NCBI RefSeq assembly: GCF_003610895.1
Contig: NZ_MCAS01000034.1
Coordinates: 248,001 to 312,000 of the forward strand
Direction of reading: 5' to 3'
Length of the DNA stretch: 64,000 bases
Origin: Paraburkholderia fungorum
Lineage (GTDB): Bacteria; Pseudomonadota; Gammaproteobacteria; Burkholderiales; Burkholderiaceae
A program made the position numbers and the translations under genes. Position 1 is the first letter of the stretch. Each line of letters starts with the position of its first letter. Below are positions 44,695-54,170 of the stretch, piece by piece. The notes below the pieces were generated by a model. That model worked only from the letters and a program-made list of their open reading frames with translations. It did not search any database and was not told the DNA's origin.

Positions 44695-45872
44695 AGCTCG
44701 ACTACACGCCGGCGCAACGCGCGTTTCGCGCCGAGATTCGCAGCTGGCTCGCGGCCCATGTGCCGCGCGAGCCGCTGCCGAGCTTCGATACCGAAGCGGG
44801 TTTTGCCGCGCACAGGGAATGGGAGCGCACGCTGCATTCGGGCCGCTGGAGCATGGTGACGTGGCCACGCGAACTGGGTGGACGCGGTTGCGATCTGATC
44901 GAGTGGCTGATTTTCGAGGAAGAGTACTGGCGCGCCGATGCACCGATGCGCGTGAATCAGAACGGCATCTTCCTGCTCGGCCCGACCTTGATGGACTTCG
45001 GCACCGACGAGCAGAAGGCCCGCTTTCTGCCGGCCATGGCGGCGGGCGAACACGTATGGGCGCAAGGCTGGTCGGAGCCCAACGCGGGCTCCGACATGGC
45101 AGCGATCCGCGCGAGCGCGATCCGCACCGATGAGGGCCGAGGCGGCGAATACATCCTGAACGGCCAGAAGATCTGGTCGACCCGCGCGGTGTGGGCCGAC
45201 TGGCTGTTTGGCCTCTTTCGCAGCGATCCTCAATCCACGCGGCACCATGGCCTGACTTTCCTGATGGTGCCGCTCTCGACCCCGGGCATTACCGTGCGGC
45301 CGATCCGTCAGTTGAACGGCCACACCGGGTTCGCCGAGATTTTCTTCGACGACGTGCGAGTGCCGGTCGAAAACCGGCTCGCCGGCGAAGGCATGGGCTG
45401 GCAGGTCGCGATGGCGACCGCGGGATTCGAACGTGGCTTGATGCTGCGCTCGCCCGCTCGTTTTCAACGCACGGCTGAAGCGTTGCGCGCGCTCTATCTC
45501 GCACACCGTGAGCAGGCCGATCGCGATCCGACCTTGCGCGACCGGGTGATCGGCTCGTGGATGGATGCGCAGGCCTATGCGCTCTCCACCTACGCGACCG
45601 CGAGCCGTTTGCAGAAGGGCGGCCACATTGGCGCGGAGTCGAGCACCAACAAGGTGTTCTGGTCCGAACTCGATCTGCGCATGCATCAGACCGCGCTCGA
45701 TATTCTCGGCGCGCACGGCGAGATCGTGCCGCAAACGCAGGAGCAACACGCGGCGCTCGGCAACTGGCTCGACGGGTTCCTGTTCGCGCAGGCCGGACCG
45801 ATCTATGCAGGCACCAACGAGATTCAACGCAACATCGTCGCCGAACGGATGTTGGGCATGCCGCGCTCGTAA
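44691..45872 (+). CDS. acyl-CoA dehydrogenase, catalytic-type subunit (pair 1)
   Basis: A 393-residue acyl-CoA dehydrogenase with the GWSEPNAGSDMAA substrate/FAD loop, a GFERG segment near residue 246 that carries the putative base glutamate, and the C-terminal FAD motif AGTNEIQRNIVAER. The next dehydrogenase gene lacks the last two motifs, so the two probably form an alpha2beta2 enzyme like actinobacterial FadE pairs of steroid catabolism. The start codon overlaps the EchA20-like stop. The substrate is likely a HIP-derived CoA ester. Confidence 0.86.
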   Translation: MKLDYTPAQRAFRAEIRSWLAAHVPREPLPSFDTEAGFAAHREWERTLHSGRWSMVTWPRELGGRGCDLIEWLIFEEEYWRADAPMRVNQNGIFLLGPTLMDFGTDEQKARFLPAMAAGEHVWAQGWSEPNAGSDMAAIRASAIRTDEGRGGEYILNGQKIWSTRAVWADWLFGLFRSDPQSTRHHGLTFLMVPLSTPGITVRPIRQLNGHTGFAEIFFDDVRVPVENRLAGEGMGWQVAMATAGFERGLMLRSPARFQRTAEALRALYLAHREQADRDPTLRDRVIGSWMDAQAYALSTYATASRLQKGGHIGAESSTNKVFWSELDLRMHQTALDILGAHGEIVPQTQEQHAALGNWLDGFLFAQAGPIYAGTNEIQRNIVAERMLGMPRS

Positions 45873-45954
45873 TGCCGGTGCTTGCCGGTGCCGTGGGCGG
45901 CAGGCAAGCCGCGGCGGCGCGCATTCAGACGCTTAAAGGATTGAGCGAGGAACT

Positions 45955-47016
45955 ATGGATTTCGTATTCAACGAAGATCAGGAAGCGTTGGCGAGCAGCG
46001 TCAAGCGCTTTCTGATGACGGAGATGACGCCGGAGCTGATCCGCGAGTTGTGGGCCACCCCCACGGGCCGCTCGGCGCGCATGTGGGACATGTTCGCATC
46101 GCAAGGGCTGACGGCGGTGTCGGTGCCGGAAAGTCACGAGGGTCTCGGGCTCGGCGACGTGGAGTGGGCGCTGCTCGCGCAGACCTACGGCTACTTCGCG
46201 GGACCCGAACCGTTGCTCGACACGGCGCTCGTGGCGGTCGGCATGCTGGAAGGTTTGCCGGCGGGCGCGCAACGCGACGCGCTGTTGCGCGATATCGCAA
46301 TGGGTGCGGCACGTGTCGCGATATCCCATCCGGTGAATCCGTATGTCAGCGATGCGCATATCGCGAAGGTGTTGTTGTGCGAGCGGGATGGCGAGTTGCA
46401 TTGGCTCACGCCTGAGGCTTGCAAGCTGACTGCGGTGGAGAGCGTCGACCCCTCACGCCGGCTGTTCGAACTCGATTGGCAGGCAACGCCGCACACGCGG
46501 GTCGCAACGGCCGCTGAAGCGCAGCCGTTGCTGGCGCGCGCACTCGACCAGGGCGCGTTTGCCGTCGCCGCGCAATTGCTCGGGCTCACGCAGCGCGTGC
46601 TCGATGTCGCCATCGATTACAGCGCGCAGCGCAAGCAGTTCGGCAAGCCGATCGGCTCGTATCAGGCGCTCAAGCATCTGCTCGCCGACGTCGCGATCCG
46701 CTACGAGTTCGCGCGGCCGGTGGTGTATCGGGCCGCCTGCGCGATCGCCGACAACGATCCGCAGCGCGCGCTCTACGTCTCCCACGCGAAGCTCGCCGCG
46801 ACGGCCGCCGCGCAGCTCGCCGCGCGCCATGCGATGCAGGTGCACGGCGCGATCGGCTACACGTGGGAACTCGACCTGCAGATTTTCATGAAACGTATCT
46901 GGGCGCTCTCGGGCAGTTGGGGCGACACGACGTTTCACAAGACCCGCGTGGCCGACGCGCTGATCGAGTCCTGTGCTCCGATCGGACCGGCACGCACTTT
47001 CGAACTGGAATCGTGA
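45955..47016 (+). CDS. acyl-CoA dehydrogenase, non-catalytic-type subunit (pair 1)
   Basis: A 353-residue acyl-CoA dehydrogenase-fold protein, starting MDFVFNEDQEALASSVKRFL and including YSAQRKQFGKPIGSYQALKH and MQVHGAIGYTWELDLQIF. It lacks the GFERG base segment and the terminal AGTNEIQRNI FAD motif of its upstream neighbour, suggesting a structural or flavin-sharing partner. GAGGAAC precedes the ATG. It shares one base with the start of the thiolase gene. Confidence 0.84.
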   Translation: MDFVFNEDQEALASSVKRFLMTEMTPELIRELWATPTGRSARMWDMFASQGLTAVSVPESHEGLGLGDVEWALLAQTYGYFAGPEPLLDTALVAVGMLEGLPAGAQRDALLRDIAMGAARVAISHPVNPYVSDAHIAKVLLCERDGELHWLTPEACKLTAVESVDPSRRLFELDWQATPHTRVATAAEAQPLLARALDQGAFAVAAQLLGLTQRVLDVAIDYSAQRKQFGKPIGSYQALKHLLADVAIRYEFARPVVYRAACAIADNDPQRALYVSHAKLAATAAAQLAARHAMQVHGAIGYTWELDLQIFMKRIWALSGSWGDTTFHKTRVADALIESCAPIGPARTFELES

Positions 47017-48167
47017 TGAAACAGGCTTATATCGTCGATGCGTTGCGCACGCCGACCGGCCGCCGCAAAGGTGGACTCGCGCAGGTGCATGCCGCGGATC
47101 TTGGCGGCTTCGTGCTGAAGGAACTGGTTGCCCGCAACGCCATTCCCGCCGATGAATACGACGACGTGGTGTTCGGCTGCGTCGACACGATCGGCCCGCT
47201 GGCGGGCAATATCGCCCGCACCTGCTGGCTCGCCGCGGGTTTGCCGTTGACGGTGCCGGGCGTCACGGTGGACCGTCAATGCGGGTCGTCGCAGCAGGCG
47301 GTGCATTTTGCCGCGCAAGCCGTGATGAGCGGCACGCAGGATGTGGTGGTGGCGGGCGGTGTGCAAACCATGACCCAGATTCCGATTTCGTCGGCGATGA
47401 CGGCGGCTCAGCCGCTGGGGTTTACCGATCCGTTCTCGGGCAGCATCGGCTGGCGCGCGCGATTTGGCGATGCGCCGGTCTCGCAGTTCCATGCGGCGCA
47501 ACGGATCGCGGATCACTGGAACCTGTCGCGCGAAGCGATGGAGCGCTATGCGCTGGAGAGCCATCGGCGCGCGTTGGCGGCGATCGAAGGCGGGCACTTT
47601 ACGCGTGAAATCGTGCCGTTCGCCGGTGTGTTGCATGACGAGACGCCGCGCAAGGACACGACGCTCGCCAGGATGGCGTCGCTCGAACCGCTGATGCCCG
47701 GCGGCGCGCTGACGGCGGCCGTTTCGAGCCAGACCTGCGATGCGGCGGCGGCGCTGCTGATCGTCTCCGAGGAGGCACTCAAGCGTTACGGCCTCACGCC
47801 GCGCGCCCGTATTCATCATCTGAGCGTGCTCGGTGACGATCCGCTGTGGATGCTCACCGCGCCGATTCCCGCAACACGTCACGCACTGAAGAAGGCCGGC
47901 CTCGCGCTCGCCGACATCGACGTGGTGGAACTGAATGAAGCGTTTGCCTCGGTGGCGCTCGCGTGGCTGGCCGAGACGCGCTATCCGCACGAGAAGACCA
48001 ACCCGAACGGCGGCGCGATCGCGCTTGGCCACCCACTCGGCGCCACCGGCGCGCGGCTGATGACGAGTCTGCTGCACGAGCTTGAACGCACGCAAGGGCG
48101 TTACGGATTGCAAACGATGTGCGAGGGCGGCGGCCTTGCCAACGTCACGATCATCGAGCGCCTGTAA
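47016..48167 (+). CDS. fadA6: FadA6-like thiolase
   Basis: A 383-residue thiolase with the complete triad: Cys89 in VDRQCGSSQQ, His339 in ALGHPLGATG and Cys369 in TMCEGGG. Segments such as ISSAMTAAQPLGFTDPFSGS and VSQFHAAQRIADHWNLSRE resemble FadA6 of the actinobacterial HIP pathway as I remember it. It would cleave a late beta-ketoacyl-CoA intermediate of ring C/D breakdown. It is coupled to the upstream dehydrogenase by a one-base overlap. Confidence 0.86.
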   Translation: MKQAYIVDALRTPTGRRKGGLAQVHAADLGGFVLKELVARNAIPADEYDDVVFGCVDTIGPLAGNIARTCWLAAGLPLTVPGVTVDRQCGSSQQAVHFAAQAVMSGTQDVVVAGGVQTMTQIPISSAMTAAQPLGFTDPFSGSIGWRARFGDAPVSQFHAAQRIADHWNLSREAMERYALESHRRALAAIEGGHFTREIVPFAGVLHDETPRKDTTLARMASLEPLMPGGALTAAVSSQTCDAAAALLIVSEEALKRYGLTPRARIHHLSVLGDDPLWMLTAPIPATRHALKKAGLALADIDVVELNEAFASVALAWLAETRYPHEKTNPNGGAIALGHPLGATGARLMTSLLHELERTQGRYGLQTMCEGGGLANVTIIERL

Positions 48168-48216
48168 GCGTAACCGTAAGCGCAACCAGGCGCATCACTG
48201 TCTACGAGGATCAAGC

Positions 48217-49092
48217 ATGGGAATCTGCAACGAACGCACCGTGATCATTACCGGCGCGGGGGGAGGGTTGGGCCGCGAATACGCGCTGGCGTTTGCCGCC
48301 GAGGGTGCGGCGGTCGTGGTCAACGATATTCGTCAGGAGGCCGCACAAATCGTCTGCGACGAGATCGTGCGAGCCGGTGGCCGGGCGCTGGCCAACGCTG
48401 ACGACATCACGCGTGTCGAGACGGCGCAACGCATTATCGACGCCACGCACGAAGCTTTCGGCGAGATTCATGTGCTGGTGAACAACGCGGGCATTTGCCG
48501 TGACCGGATGTTCACCAGCATGACCGAGACCGATTGGGACGACGTGATGCGGGTGCATCTGCGCGGGCACTTCTGCCTTTCGCAACTGCTGGCACGCGAG
48601 TGGCGCGACGCGTCGAAGGCGGGGCGCGAGGTGGATGCGCGCATCGTCAACACGAGTTCGGGGGCGGGACTGCAAGGGTCGATCGGCCAGGCGAACTATG
48701 GTGCGGCCAAAGCGGCCATCGCCGCCTTGACGCTGATGCAGGCTGCGGAATTGCAACGCTACGGCGTACGGGTGAACGCGTTGGCGCCGGCGGCGCGCAC
48801 TTCGATGACCGAAGGCGTGTTCGCCGAGATGATGAAAAAACCCGCCAATGGATTCGATTACTTCGATCCGGCCAATGTTGCGCCGCTGGTGGTCTGGCTC
48901 GGCAGCGCTGAATCGCGTGACGTGACCGGTCAGGTGTTCGAAGCGGCGGGCGGCATGATCGCAGTGGCCGAAGGCTGGCGTACGGGGCCGCGCATCGATA
49001 TCGGCGCACGCTGGCAGGTCACGGCGCTGGGTGGGGCGGTCGCGGCGCTGGTTGCCGAACGCGAGCCGGCGCAGCAGGTCTACGGAAGCTGA
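48217..49092 (+). CDS. SDR-family dehydrogenase of the ring C/D operon
   Basis: A 291-residue SDR opening MGICNERTVIITGAGGGLGREYALAFAAEGA, a start very like an SDR encoded near echA20 in mycobacterial steroid loci. The NNAG segment, the active-site pattern NTSSGAG and YGAAK are present. It likely oxidises a hydroxyacyl-CoA intermediate with NAD+. GAGGA precedes the ATG. The exact step is not assigned because two SDRs lie in this operon. Confidence 0.82.
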   Translation: MGICNERTVIITGAGGGLGREYALAFAAEGAAVVVNDIRQEAAQIVCDEIVRAGGRALANADDITRVETAQRIIDATHEAFGEIHVLVNNAGICRDRMFTSMTETDWDDVMRVHLRGHFCLSQLLAREWRDASKAGREVDARIVNTSSGAGLQGSIGQANYGAAKAAIAALTLMQAAELQRYGVRVNALAPAARTSMTEGVFAEMMKKPANGFDYFDPANVAPLVVWLGSAESRDVTGQVFEAAGGMIAVAEGWRTGPRIDIGARWQVTALGGAVAALVAEREPAQQVYGS

Positions 49093-49096
49093 CGCG

Positions 49097-50383
49097 ATGA
49101 ACCTCGCTTTCTCCGAAGAACAGATCATGATTCGCGATTCGGCCGCCGAGGTGCTGGCCGAGCGCAGTGCATCGGCGGCGGTGCGGCACGCGATCGAACA
49201 CAACTCGGGTCGCGACGATGCGTTGTGGCGCACAGTCGCGCGCGAACTCGGCTGGTGCGCGCTGACCGTGCCGGAGGCGGCCGGCGGTGCGGGCCTGGGT
49301 GCGATGGAACTGGTGCTGCTGATGGAACAGATGGGGCGGCGCCTTGCTTGCGTGCCTTACTTCGGCACGGTGTGTCTGGCGGCCACGGCGCTCGCGCGGT
49401 GCGAATCCGCGGCGGCTCGCGCGTGGCTCTCGCGGATCGCGAGCGGCGAGGTGAGCGCGACGCTGGCGTTGGATGCGGCGGGTGGTTTCGATGGGCGCAG
49501 GGCTTCGGCATATGCCGTGCCCGGCTTTGACGCACGTACGGTGACCGTCTACGCGGAAGAGACGGCTCACGGTTACCGTTTGTCCGGGACGTTGGCCCAG
49601 GTTGTTGATGGCGCGAGCGCCGATCTGTTGCTGGTGCCCGCCTTGATCGCGAACGAAGCACAGACCACTGGATTGTTCGAACTGACCCAGGCTGATCGTG
49701 TTGGCCTCACCCGCACGCCGCTTGTCACGCTGGATGCGACGCGTCCGTTGACACGTATCGAACTGAATGCGGTCGACGTGCCGCGTGACGCCATGATGGT
49801 ATGCGGCAGCGAGGTGCAACGCGCGCTTTCCGATACCGCATGGTTCGCAGCATTGGCGCTGGCCGCCGAACAACTCGGCGGCGCGCAGCAGTGTCTTGAC
49901 CTCACCCTGACCTATACCGCGGAGCGTGTGCAGTTCGGCCGTGCGATTGCGTCGTTTCAGGCGGTCAAACATCGATGTGCGCAGATGATGGTCGAGATCG
50001 AAGCGGCGCAGTCGGCCGTGCTCGGTGCGGCCCAGGCGTGGGATCGGGCACACAGTGAACAGCGCGACCAGGCTGGCGTTTCGTTAGCGCCGGACGTGCT
50101 GGCGGATATCGCCACAGCCAAAGCCACCGCCAACGACGCCTTCCGCTTCTGCGCCCAGGAAGCGATCCAGTTGCACGGCGGCGTCGGTTTCACATGGGAA
50201 TACGACCCACAACTGTATTTCAAGCGCGCACAGGCTTGCAGCGCGCAATTCGGCACCACCGCGCAGATGCTGTCGCTTATCGCGGAGCAGGTGATCGATC
50301 GGAGCGAGGTATCGGGCGCCGCGTTGCCGCTGCCACCGGCACATACCGACCACGCGCAAGCCGTCCTCGCGGGGGTTCTCTGA
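49097..50383 (+). CDS. acyl-CoA dehydrogenase, non-catalytic-type subunit (pair 2)
   Basis: A 428-residue acyl-CoA dehydrogenase-fold protein starting MNLAFSEEQIMIRDSAAEVL, with YTAERVQFGRAIASFQAVKH and IQLHGGVGFTWEYDPQLYFKR. Like the other shorter partner it lacks the GFERG and AGTNEIQ motifs, so it is probably the structural half of a heteromer with the next gene. It starts four bases after the SDR stop and its own stop overlaps the next ATG by one base. Confidence 0.84.
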   Translation: MNLAFSEEQIMIRDSAAEVLAERSASAAVRHAIEHNSGRDDALWRTVARELGWCALTVPEAAGGAGLGAMELVLLMEQMGRRLACVPYFGTVCLAATALARCESAAARAWLSRIASGEVSATLALDAAGGFDGRRASAYAVPGFDARTVTVYAEETAHGYRLSGTLAQVVDGASADLLLVPALIANEAQTTGLFELTQADRVGLTRTPLVTLDATRPLTRIELNAVDVPRDAMMVCGSEVQRALSDTAWFAALALAAEQLGGAQQCLDLTLTYTAERVQFGRAIASFQAVKHRCAQMMVEIEAAQSAVLGAAQAWDRAHSEQRDQAGVSLAPDVLADIATAKATANDAFRFCAQEAIQLHGGVGFTWEYDPQLYFKRAQACSAQFGTTAQMLSLIAEQVIDRSEVSGAALPLPPAHTDHAQAVLAGVL

Positions 50384-51582
50384 TGAACAACGAAACGCAA
50401 CAACAGCGCCTGCGTGCGGAAGTCGCCGACTGGATGCGTACGCATCTGAACGGCGAGTTCGCCTGTCTGCAATACCGCGGCGGCCCCGGCGACGAAGAGG
50501 CCTATCCGGCGCTGCGCAAGAAGTGGGAGCGCGAACTGGCGAGCGGCGGCTGGACCGGCCTGGGTTGGTCGAAAGAACAGGGCGGCCGTGGGATGTCCGT
50601 CGCCGAACAGGTGATCTTTCACGAGGAATACGCGCGCGCCGGAGGTCCAGGGCGCATGGGCCATATCGGCGAGGGATTGCTCGGACCGACATTGATCGCC
50701 TGTGGTACCGAAGACCAACGCAAGCGCTTCCTGCCCGGCATCCTGAACGGCACGCAGTTCTGGTGCCAGGGCTATTCGGAACCGGGCGCGGGATCGGATC
50801 TCGCGAACGTGCGCACACGTGCGGTGCGCGACGAAAACGGCAATTGGCGCGTGCATGGCCAGAAAGTCTGGACCTCGCTCGCGCACGATTCCGACTGGAT
50901 CTTCGTGATCGCGCGCACCGACGCGGAGTCGCGCGGCAATCGCGGACTCTCATTCCTGTTGATGCCGCTCGACCAGCCCGGTATCGAGATTCGCCCGATC
51001 AGGCAGTTGAACGGCGGCGCGGAATTCAACGAAGTGTTCTTCGACGGCGCGCTCGCCTCCGCTGACGATCTGGTTGGCGCACCGGGTGACGGCTGGCGCA
51101 TTGCGATGACGCTGCTCGGATTCGAGCGCGGCATGTCCACGCTGGGCCAGCAGATGCAGTTCATTCGCGAACTCGATTGGGTGATTGACGCGGCGCATGA
51201 GGCGGGAGTCGCGAACGATCCGCTGGTTCGTCAACGGATCGCGCGGGCGTGGGCCGGTTTGCGCGTGATGCGTTACAACGCGCTGCGCATGCTGGCGGGC
51301 GCCGATGCCGGTGAGAACGACGGTGGTGCATTGAGCCGTGAAGCGCTGATCTACAAGTACTACTGGTCGAACTGGCATCGCGAGCTCGGCCAACTGGCGA
51401 TGGATGTGCTGGGCCTCGACGCCAATCTGATCGATAGCGCCAACGCAAAGCGCACCCGCCTGCAAGGCGTGTTCCTTTTCTCGCGCGCCGACACGATCTA
51501 CGCGGGCACCAACGAAATCCAATTGAACATCATGGCCGAGCGCGGGCTCGGTATGCCAAGAGAACCCCGAGGAACGCTATGA
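50383..51582 (+). CDS. acyl-CoA dehydrogenase, catalytic-type subunit (pair 2)
   Basis: A 399-residue acyl-CoA dehydrogenase with GYSEPGAGSDLANV, GFERGMS (putative base glutamate) and AGTNEIQLNIMAERGLG at the C-terminus. Coupled by a TGATG overlap to the non-catalytic partner upstream and by an ATGA overlap to the SDR downstream, it forms the second FadE-type pair of the locus. It should introduce a double bond into a bicyclic or ring-opened CoA ester. Confidence 0.86.
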   Translation: MNNETQQQRLRAEVADWMRTHLNGEFACLQYRGGPGDEEAYPALRKKWERELASGGWTGLGWSKEQGGRGMSVAEQVIFHEEYARAGGPGRMGHIGEGLLGPTLIACGTEDQRKRFLPGILNGTQFWCQGYSEPGAGSDLANVRTRAVRDENGNWRVHGQKVWTSLAHDSDWIFVIARTDAESRGNRGLSFLLMPLDQPGIEIRPIRQLNGGAEFNEVFFDGALASADDLVGAPGDGWRIAMTLLGFERGMSTLGQQMQFIRELDWVIDAAHEAGVANDPLVRQRIARAWAGLRVMRYNALRMLAGADAGENDGGALSREALIYKYYWSNWHRELGQLAMDVLGLDANLIDSANAKRTRLQGVFLFSRADTIYAGTNEIQLNIMAERGLGMPREPRGTL

Positions 51583-52382
51583 ACGAATCCCAAACGGTGC
51601 GCACCGCGCCTGCCTATGTGCCGGGCCATCAACTGCTGGCCGGTAAATCCGTGCTGATTACGGCGGCTGCCGGTGTGGGCATCGGCTTTGCCGCCGCCAA
51701 ACGCTGTGCCGAAGAAGGCTGCCGCGCGCTTTTCATCTCCGACATCCACGAGCGGCGCCTCGCGCAAGCAGTCGAGACCTTGCGTGCGGAAACGGGCTTA
51801 CAAAAGATCTACGGCCGTCTGTGCAACGTCTCGGTGGAAGACGACGTACGCGCGCTGGTGGCGGACGCCGAAGACAGGATGCAAGGCGTCGACGTGCTGA
51901 TCAACAACGCGGGGCTCGGCGGCGCGCGTCGCATCGTCGAAATGGACGATGCCGAATGGTCGCGGGTGATCGACATTAGCCTTACCGGCACCTTCCGCAT
52001 GACGCGGGCGATCTTGCCGCATATGCAACAGCGCGGCCGCGGCGTGATCGTGAATAACGCGTCGGTGCTCGGCTGGCGGGCGCAGGCGGAGCAGGCGCAT
52101 TACGCGGCGGCGAAGGCCGGCGTGATGGCGCTCACGCGCTGCGCGGCACTCGAGGCCGCACCGTTCGGTGTGCGCATCAACGCAGTGGCGCCGAGTATTG
52201 CACTGCACGATTTTCTGAAGAAGTCGGCTTCGGCCGATCTGCTCGATCAACTGGCGTCGCGTGAAGCATTCGGACGCGCCGCCGAAGTGTGGGAGGTGGC
52301 GAACGTGATGGTTTTTCTGGCAAGCGACTACGCGTCGTATATGACCGGCGAAGTGCTGTCGGTCAGCAGTCAGCACGCGTGA
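51579..52382 (+). CDS. ipdF: IpdF-like SDR dehydrogenase
   Basis: A 267-residue SDR with GKSVLITAAAGVGIGFAAAKRC, NNAGLGGARR, active-site NNASVLG and YAAAK. The C-terminal stretch REAFGRAAEVWEVANVMVFLASDYASYMTGEV resembles mycobacterial IpdF from memory. IpdF oxidises the 5-hydroxy group of a HIP-derived CoA ester. It overlaps both neighbours (four bases upstream, one base downstream), which supports a single polycistron. Confidence 0.84.
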   Translation: MNESQTVRTAPAYVPGHQLLAGKSVLITAAAGVGIGFAAAKRCAEEGCRALFISDIHERRLAQAVETLRAETGLQKIYGRLCNVSVEDDVRALVADAEDRMQGVDVLINNAGLGGARRIVEMDDAEWSRVIDISLTGTFRMTRAILPHMQQRGRGVIVNNASVLGWRAQAEQAHYAAAKAGVMALTRCAALEAAPFGVRINAVAPSIALHDFLKKSASADLLDQLASREAFGRAAEVWEVANVMVFLASDYASYMTGEVLSVSSQHA

Positions 52383-52921
52383 TGGACAGCGTGATGACTG
52401 AAGCCGGCGGCATCGGCGGCACGCGCGGAGATGGCAACGTGGACGACATGGGCGGCCACAGCCAGCCCGCTCGCGTATTTGCCCATCCCGAAGCGCTGAC
52501 AGCCGCGGTGGGCGAAATGCTCGGTGCGAGCGCGTGGCTTGCGATCGATCAACCGCGCATCGACTTGTTCGCCGACGCGACGCTCGATCATCAGTGGATT
52601 CACGTCGACGCCGAACGCGCTCGCCATGGTCCGTTTGGCGGCTGCATTGCGCACGGTTTTCTCACGCTCTCGCTTGTCAATTATTTTCTGCCGCAGATCG
52701 TGCGTGTCGACGGCGCGCGGCTCGGCGTCAATTACGGCTGCGACAAGATCCGCTTTCCCGCACCGGTGCGAGCCGGCGCGCGCACTCGCGGGGTCGGCCA
52801 GTTGCTGCGTGCGGAAGCGATTGAAGGCGGCGTGCAGGCCTGGATTCGCGTGAGCGTGGAAATCGACGGCGAGTCAAAACCCGGTTGCGTGGCGGACACC
52901 ATCAGCCGCTACTACCTGTAG
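52382..52921 (+). CDS. MaoC-like hot-dog (R)-enoyl-CoA hydratase
   Basis: A 179-residue hot-dog fold protein. The hydratase motif is clear: DATLDHQWIHVDAERA followed by GPFGGCIAHGFLTLSL, giving the Asp/His pair of (R)-specific hydratases. The first 25 residues are glycine-rich and probably disordered. The ATG overlaps the IpdF-like stop by one base. It would hydrate an enoyl-CoA made by one of the two dehydrogenase pairs. Confidence 0.84.
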   Translation: MDSVMTEAGGIGGTRGDGNVDDMGGHSQPARVFAHPEALTAAVGEMLGASAWLAIDQPRIDLFADATLDHQWIHVDAERARHGPFGGCIAHGFLTLSLVNYFLPQIVRVDGARLGVNYGCDKIRFPAPVRAGARTRGVGQLLRAEAIEGGVQAWIRVSVEIDGESKPGCVADTISRYYL

Positions 52922-52941
52922 AAACCAGTAAAGGGAATCTC

Positions 52942-54147
52942 ATGAACGAAGCGGTCATCGTCTCGGTTGCGCGCACACCGATCGGCAAGGCATTTCGCGG
53001 TGTGTTCAACGACACCGAAGCGCCCGCGCTTGGCGGCCACGTGGTGCGTGCCGCGCTCGAGCGCGCGCAGCTCGACCCCTCCGATATCGACGACGTGCTG
53101 ATGGGCTGTGCCGCCCAGCAAGGAACGCAAGGCTACAATATCGGCCGGCTTTCGGCGGCCGCGGCGGGATTGCCGGCCTCGGTGCCGGGCATGGCGATGG
53201 ACCGGATGTGCTCGTCCGGCCTGATGACAATTGCGACAGCTGCGCAAAACATCTTGTGCGGCGACGCGCGAATTGTGGTGGCGGGCGGTGTGGAGTCGAT
53301 CACGCTGACGCAGAACAAGCACAAGAACGCGTACCGGGCACGCTCCGAAGCGGTGCTCGCGCATCAGCCGGCCGCGTATATGGCGATGATCGAAACGGCG
53401 GAAATCGTCTCGCGGCGCTACGGGATTTCACGCGAGGCGCAGGACGAGTACGCGTTGACCAGTCAGCAGCGCACGGCCGCGGCTCAGGCAGCGGGCCGCT
53501 TCGACGAAGAGATCGTGCCGTTCGACGCGCAGCGCGCGTTGTTCGACAAGGAGGGCAAACCGGCCGGCAGCGAAAGCGTGCGCGCCACCCGTGACGAATG
53601 CAATCGCGCCGACACCAGCGCGGCCAGTCTGGCGGCGCTCAAGCCGGTCTGGAGCGGCGGCGAAGCGGTGGCGCAGGGCGAGTTCATCACCGCGGGCAAT
53701 GCGTCGCAATTGTCCGACGGCGCGGCGGCGGTGGTCGTGATGAGCGCAGCGCAGGCGCAGCAGCGCGGTTTGAAGCCGCTCGGCATTTACCGTGGCATGG
53801 CGGTGGCGGGCTGCGAAGCCGACGAAATGGGCATTGGCCCGGCGCTCGCGGTGCCGAAACTGCTGGCGCGTCATCGGCTGACGGTGAACGACATCGGCCT
53901 GTGGGAGATGAATGAGGCGTTCGCGTGCCAGGTGATTTATTGCCGCGATCAATTGCATATTCCTTCCGATCGTCTGAACGTGAATGGCGGTGCGATCTCG
54001 GTCGGCCATCCGTTCGGGATGTCGGGCACCCGTATGACGATGCACGGTCTGCTCGAAGCGCGGCGGCGCGGTGTGCGCTTTGTCGTCGTGACGATGTGCG
54101 TTGGTGGCGGCATGGGCGCTGCCGCACTCTTCGAAACAGCGGCGTAG
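52942..54147 (+). CDS. acetyl-CoA acyltransferase (thiolase)
   Basis: A 401-residue thiolase with Cys90 in DRMCSSGL, His356 in SVGHPFGMSG and Cys386 in TMCVGGGMG. It is a second, different thiolase in the locus after the FadA6-like one and may release acetyl- or propionyl-CoA from side-chain or ring fragments. It starts 20 bases after the MaoC-like gene with AAGGGA upstream. The substrate is not assigned. Confidence 0.88.
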   Translation: MNEAVIVSVARTPIGKAFRGVFNDTEAPALGGHVVRAALERAQLDPSDIDDVLMGCAAQQGTQGYNIGRLSAAAAGLPASVPGMAMDRMCSSGLMTIATAAQNILCGDARIVVAGGVESITLTQNKHKNAYRARSEAVLAHQPAAYMAMIETAEIVSRRYGISREAQDEYALTSQQRTAAAQAAGRFDEEIVPFDAQRALFDKEGKPAGSESVRATRDECNRADTSAASLAALKPVWSGGEAVAQGEFITAGNASQLSDGAAAVVVMSAAQAQQRGLKPLGIYRGMAVAGCEADEMGIGPALAVPKLLARHRLTVNDIGLWEMNEAFACQVIYCRDQLHIPSDRLNVNGGAISVGHPFGMSGTRMTMHGLLEARRRGVRFVVVTMCVGGGMGAAALFETAA

Positions 54148-54170
54148 ACCGCACTCGGAGCTTTGCATGG

